From the NCBI GenBank assembly GCA_902797405.1, contig CADBSP010000165.1, forward strand, positions 1 to 8,603: DNA of 8,603 bases, read 5' to 3'. The notes beneath the pieces are model-generated. The model saw only the letters and a list, made by a program, of their open reading frames with translations, ran no database searches and was not told the DNA's origin. The position numbers and the translations under genes were made by a program. Source of the stretch: an uncultured Eubacteriales bacterium. Lineage in GTDB: Bacteria; Bacillota; Clostridia; Peptostreptococcales; Anaerovoracaceae. Shown here one piece after another: positions 7,022 through 8,603 of the stretch; within the stretch, counting starts at the first letter, position 1, and every line of letters begins with the position of its first letter.

Positions 7022-7240
7022 AAAATAAAACAGTGCGACAGTGTTGAGGGGGAAAGAACTGCCGCACCTGCTACCTGTATGGTCATACGCCCGAAGGAGC
7101 ACTTCCATACACACGCAGTATATAATACCCCATGTTACTGTTACGTGACAGCATTTTAGGGCCATATACCCTTGAATTTTTAGGCTTTTCAGCCATTTTA
7201 CCAACTCGTTTTTAGCATGCTTATACCTGCCAAAAACCAA
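7021..7240 (-). ncRNA. Candidate structured small RNA, family not recognised
   Basis: This gene-free stretch folds on the minus strand into successive hairpins. They are GGCT-GAAA-AGCC (7183-7194, GNRA loop), AGGG/CCCT (7158-7172), CTGT/ACAG (7138-7151) and a long hairpin at 7068-7118. The long one has CTGC/GCAG at its base, an internal loop, a 7-bp TGTATGG/CCATACA helix, and a tip closed by CC-TTCG-GG. The terminator hairpin (7033-7067) starts at the very next base, so the two could stack end to end. The first hairpins are separated by TAAAA linkers. The 5' end is uncertain: no convincing promoter was found between 7240 and 7342. It does not show the signature sequences of SRP RNA, tmRNA, RNase P RNA or a T-box. 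Alternatives are a long 3' UTR of the flavodiiron gene or a riboswitch-like element, though proB has its own promoter downstream. Structure is inferred by eye. Confidence 0.5.
7022..7068 (-). terminator. Intrinsic terminator upstream of the proB promoter
   Basis: On the minus strand GTGCGGCAGT (7058-7067) pairs with ACTGTCGCAC (7033-7042), giving ten pairs of which one is G-U, around a 15-nt loop rich in C and U. An outer G-U pair (7068 with 7032) can extend it. It is followed by TGTTTTATTTTTT, a typical U tract. The plus strand has no T run after the hairpin, so it works in one direction. It lies about 280 nt beyond the flavodiiron stop codon, too far to be just that gene's terminator, so it more likely ends an RNA lying in between. 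Confidence 0.8.
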
Positions 7241-7280
7241 GTCGGATTATGTATTAAAACATAGTCAGTATGCTATAACG

Positions 7281-7310
7281 TGGAGACGGCTCCCAAAGGA
7301 GCCGTCTCCA
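7281..7310 (-). terminator. Perfect 13-bp hairpin after the flavodiiron gene
   Basis: TGGAGACGGCTCC (7281-7293) and GGAGCCGTCTCCA (7298-7310) are exact reverse complements around a 4-nt loop, so a very stable hairpin forms on either strand. It begins 32 nt after the flavodiiron stop codon and is the likely 3' end of that transcript. Neither side has a real U tract: the minus strand continues CGTTATAGCA and the plus strand is purine-rich. It may therefore be a weak terminator, a 3'-end stabilising hairpin, or both. Confidence 0.55.
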
Positions 7311-7342
7311 TGAGTAGTTAAGAAAGATTTATTGGTAGTATA

Positions 7343-8584
7343 TTATCCAACAGGTTTAACATCTGTGGATACATTATCCATGGATTCGATGATCGCATCT
7401 GCCAAAGCTTCCAGTTCTGCAGCCTTATCTTCGTGGAGTGTGGATGCCAGGGATAGACGTTCGTTCAGAATCGTCATGTCTTTCATGTTCTCGTTTATGA
7501 ACTTCTCAATCAAATCGCCTGACTTGCATGCCCATGTACCATTCTCAATAATAGCGCATGTTCTGTTCTGCAGGTTCAGCATTCTCATTTCATCCAGGAA
7601 GTCATGCATTACCGGATAGATGTTCAGGTTGTATGTTACGGATGCAAATACGATATGGGAATACTTAAACGCATCTGAAATCAGATATGATACGTGAGTA
7701 TTTGATACGTCACGAACGTGTACGTTGGTGAATCCCTTTTCGCAGATCTTTGATGCCAGTGCCTGTGCAGCCGCTTCAGTTCCGCCGTACATGGATGCAT
7801 ATACGATGAGTACACCCTTCTCTTCCGGTGTGTATGTGGACCAATGATTGTACTTGTCGATGATGTACATCAGATCGGATCTCCAAAGGAGGCCATGGAG
7901 AGGAGCGATGATTTTAATCTTATCAAGTACTGTTGCAGCCTTGCCCAGGAGCAGCTGTACATGTGGTCCATACTTACCTACGATGTTTACGAGATATCTA
8001 CGAGCTTCATCAATCCAGTCTCTATCATAGTTTACATCGTCATTCCAGAGCTTACCGTCCAGAGCGATGAAGGAACCAAATCCGTCAGCAGAGAAAAGAA
8101 CTCCGTTAGTTACGTCTAATGTAACCATTGCTTCCGGCCAGTGAACCATCGGGGCTTCTACGCAAACCATGGTATGAGTACCAATCTGATATGTGTCACC
8201 CTCTTTTACGATAATCTGCTGATGATCGTCCACCTTGTATCCGAACTGTCTCATCATCATGTAAGCTTTTTCTGTTGCGATGACCTTACATTCAGGATAG
8301 CGAACAAAGAGTTCATACATGGAGGAGCAGTGATCCGGCTCCAGGTGGTTACATACGAAGTAATCCAGCTTTCTGCCGTCAAGCAAATATTCGATATTGT
8401 CCAAATACTGTCTGGTTACAGACCAATCTACGCCGTCAAATACAGCAGTCTCCTCATCTAGGAGGATGTATGAATTGTAGGATACGCCATATGGAATCGG
8501 ATGAATATTCTCAAAGAGATGTGTCCTATGATCATTTGCACCGATCCAATATAGGTTATCAACCACTTGTCTTACGCAATGCAT
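7343..8584 (-). CDS. FprA-type A flavoprotein (flavodiiron O2/NO reductase)
   Basis: Flavodiiron proteins are cytosolic enzymes of anaerobes that reduce O2 to water and/or NO to N2O at a non-haem di-iron site, using FMN and an electron donor such as rubredoxin. The 413-residue protein is complete. The N-terminal metallo-beta-lactamase-like domain (about 1-250) carries the full ligand set: NHLEPDH gives His80, Glu82, Asp84 and His85, VHWPEA gives His148, SADGFG gives Asp167, and PLHGLLW gives His230. The flavodoxin domain (about 256-405) has the FMN phosphate loop VYASMYGGTE (261-270), FASVTYN (313-319) and IENGTWACKSGD (346-357). No rubredoxin or flavin reductase domain is fused, and no partner gene is in view, so the donor is encoded elsewhere. 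ATG 8584 has AAGGGAG (8591-8597) at an ideal 6 nt. The preference for O2 or NO cannot be read from the sequence. It appears to be transcribed separately from proBA. Confidence 0.95.
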   Translation of the reverse strand: MHCVRQVVDNLYWIGANDHRTHLFENIHPIPYGVSYNSYILLDEETAVFDGVDWSVTRQYLDNIEYLLDGRKLDYFVCNHLEPDHCSSMYELFVRYPECKVIATEKAYMMMRQFGYKVDDHQQIIVKEGDTYQIGTHTMVCVEAPMVHWPEAMVTLDVTNGVLFSADGFGSFIALDGKLWNDDVNYDRDWIDEARRYLVNIVGKYGPHVQLLLGKAATVLDKIKIIAPLHGLLWRSDLMYIIDKYNHWSTYTPEEKGVLIVYASMYGGTEAAAQALASKICEKGFTNVHVRDVSNTHVSYLISDAFKYSHIVFASVTYNLNIYPVMHDFLDEMRMLNLQNRTCAIIENGTWACKSGDLIEKFINENMKDMTILNERLSLASTLHEDKAAELEALADAIIESMDNVSTDVKPVG

Positions 8585-8590
8585 ATTTAT

Positions 8591-8597
8591 CTCCCTT
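8591..8597 (-). promoter_or_regulatory. Strong ribosome binding site of the flavodiiron gene
   Basis: Minus-strand AAGGGAG lies 6 nt before ATG 8584, a near-ideal match to the 16S rRNA 3' end and the strongest site in the window. This suggests efficient translation. Any promoter lies beyond the right edge. Confidence 0.7.
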
Positions 8598-8603
8598 CTT
8601 TAA

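Noticed and set aside
6956..7240. A 94-codon minus-strand open frame upstream of proB
   Set aside because: It reads straight through the terminator hairpin, its U tract and the proB promoter, has no clear ribosome binding site, and its product has no recognisable pattern. It is explained better by a structured RNA followed by a promoter.
7021..7240. SRP RNA, tmRNA, RNase P RNA or 6S RNA as identity of the candidate RNA
   Set aside because: No GGAAGGAAGCAGC-type SRP core, no tRNA-like ends, no RNase P GAGGAAAGUCC core, and the 5' and 3' ends do not pair as in 6S RNA.

Overview
The window reads as chromosomal DNA from a low-to-moderate G+C anaerobic Gram-positive bacterium, most likely a member of the Clostridia. 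This is inferred from the AGGAG-type ribosome binding sites, AT-rich spacers, a flavodiiron protein of the anaerobe type and a HI0933/BaiN-type flavoprotein. The genus cannot be fixed from sequence reading alone. Every gene I can support lies on the minus strand, so transcription runs from high to low coordinates. I see no insertion sequence, phage gene, CRISPR array, tRNA or rRNA.

Layout in the direction of transcription. At 8584-7343 is a complete A-type flavoprotein (flavodiiron, FprA-like) with all metal ligands present. It is followed by a perfect 13-bp inverted repeat (7281-7310). From about 7240 to 7021 is a gene-free stretch whose minus strand folds into consecutive hairpins and ends in a clear intrinsic terminator, so it looks like an unannotated small structured RNA. 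The poly-U tract of that terminator runs into the -35 box of a good sigma-A-type promoter (TTGACT, 17 nt, TATAAA). This promoter should drive proB (glutamate 5-kinase), followed by proA (gamma-glutamyl phosphate reductase), the first two steps of proline synthesis from glutamate.

Downstream on the same strand, without any convincing terminator, come purC (SAICAR synthase, purine synthesis), a HI0933/BaiN-like FAD oxidoreductase, an ArsB/NhaD/SLC13-type membrane transporter, and a membrane-anchored protein with an NADase-type glycan-binding (discoidin-like) domain that runs off the left edge. Spacers are 208, 129, 54, 74 and 21 nt. The last two genes are probably cotranscribed. Whether the whole set is one transcript cannot be decided here.

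Most of the window is ordinary housekeeping metabolism. The parts worth a second look are the candidate RNA at 7021-7240 with its shared terminator/promoter junction, the roughly 55-residue N-terminal extension on a PUA-less ProB, and the unusual gene company of purC.
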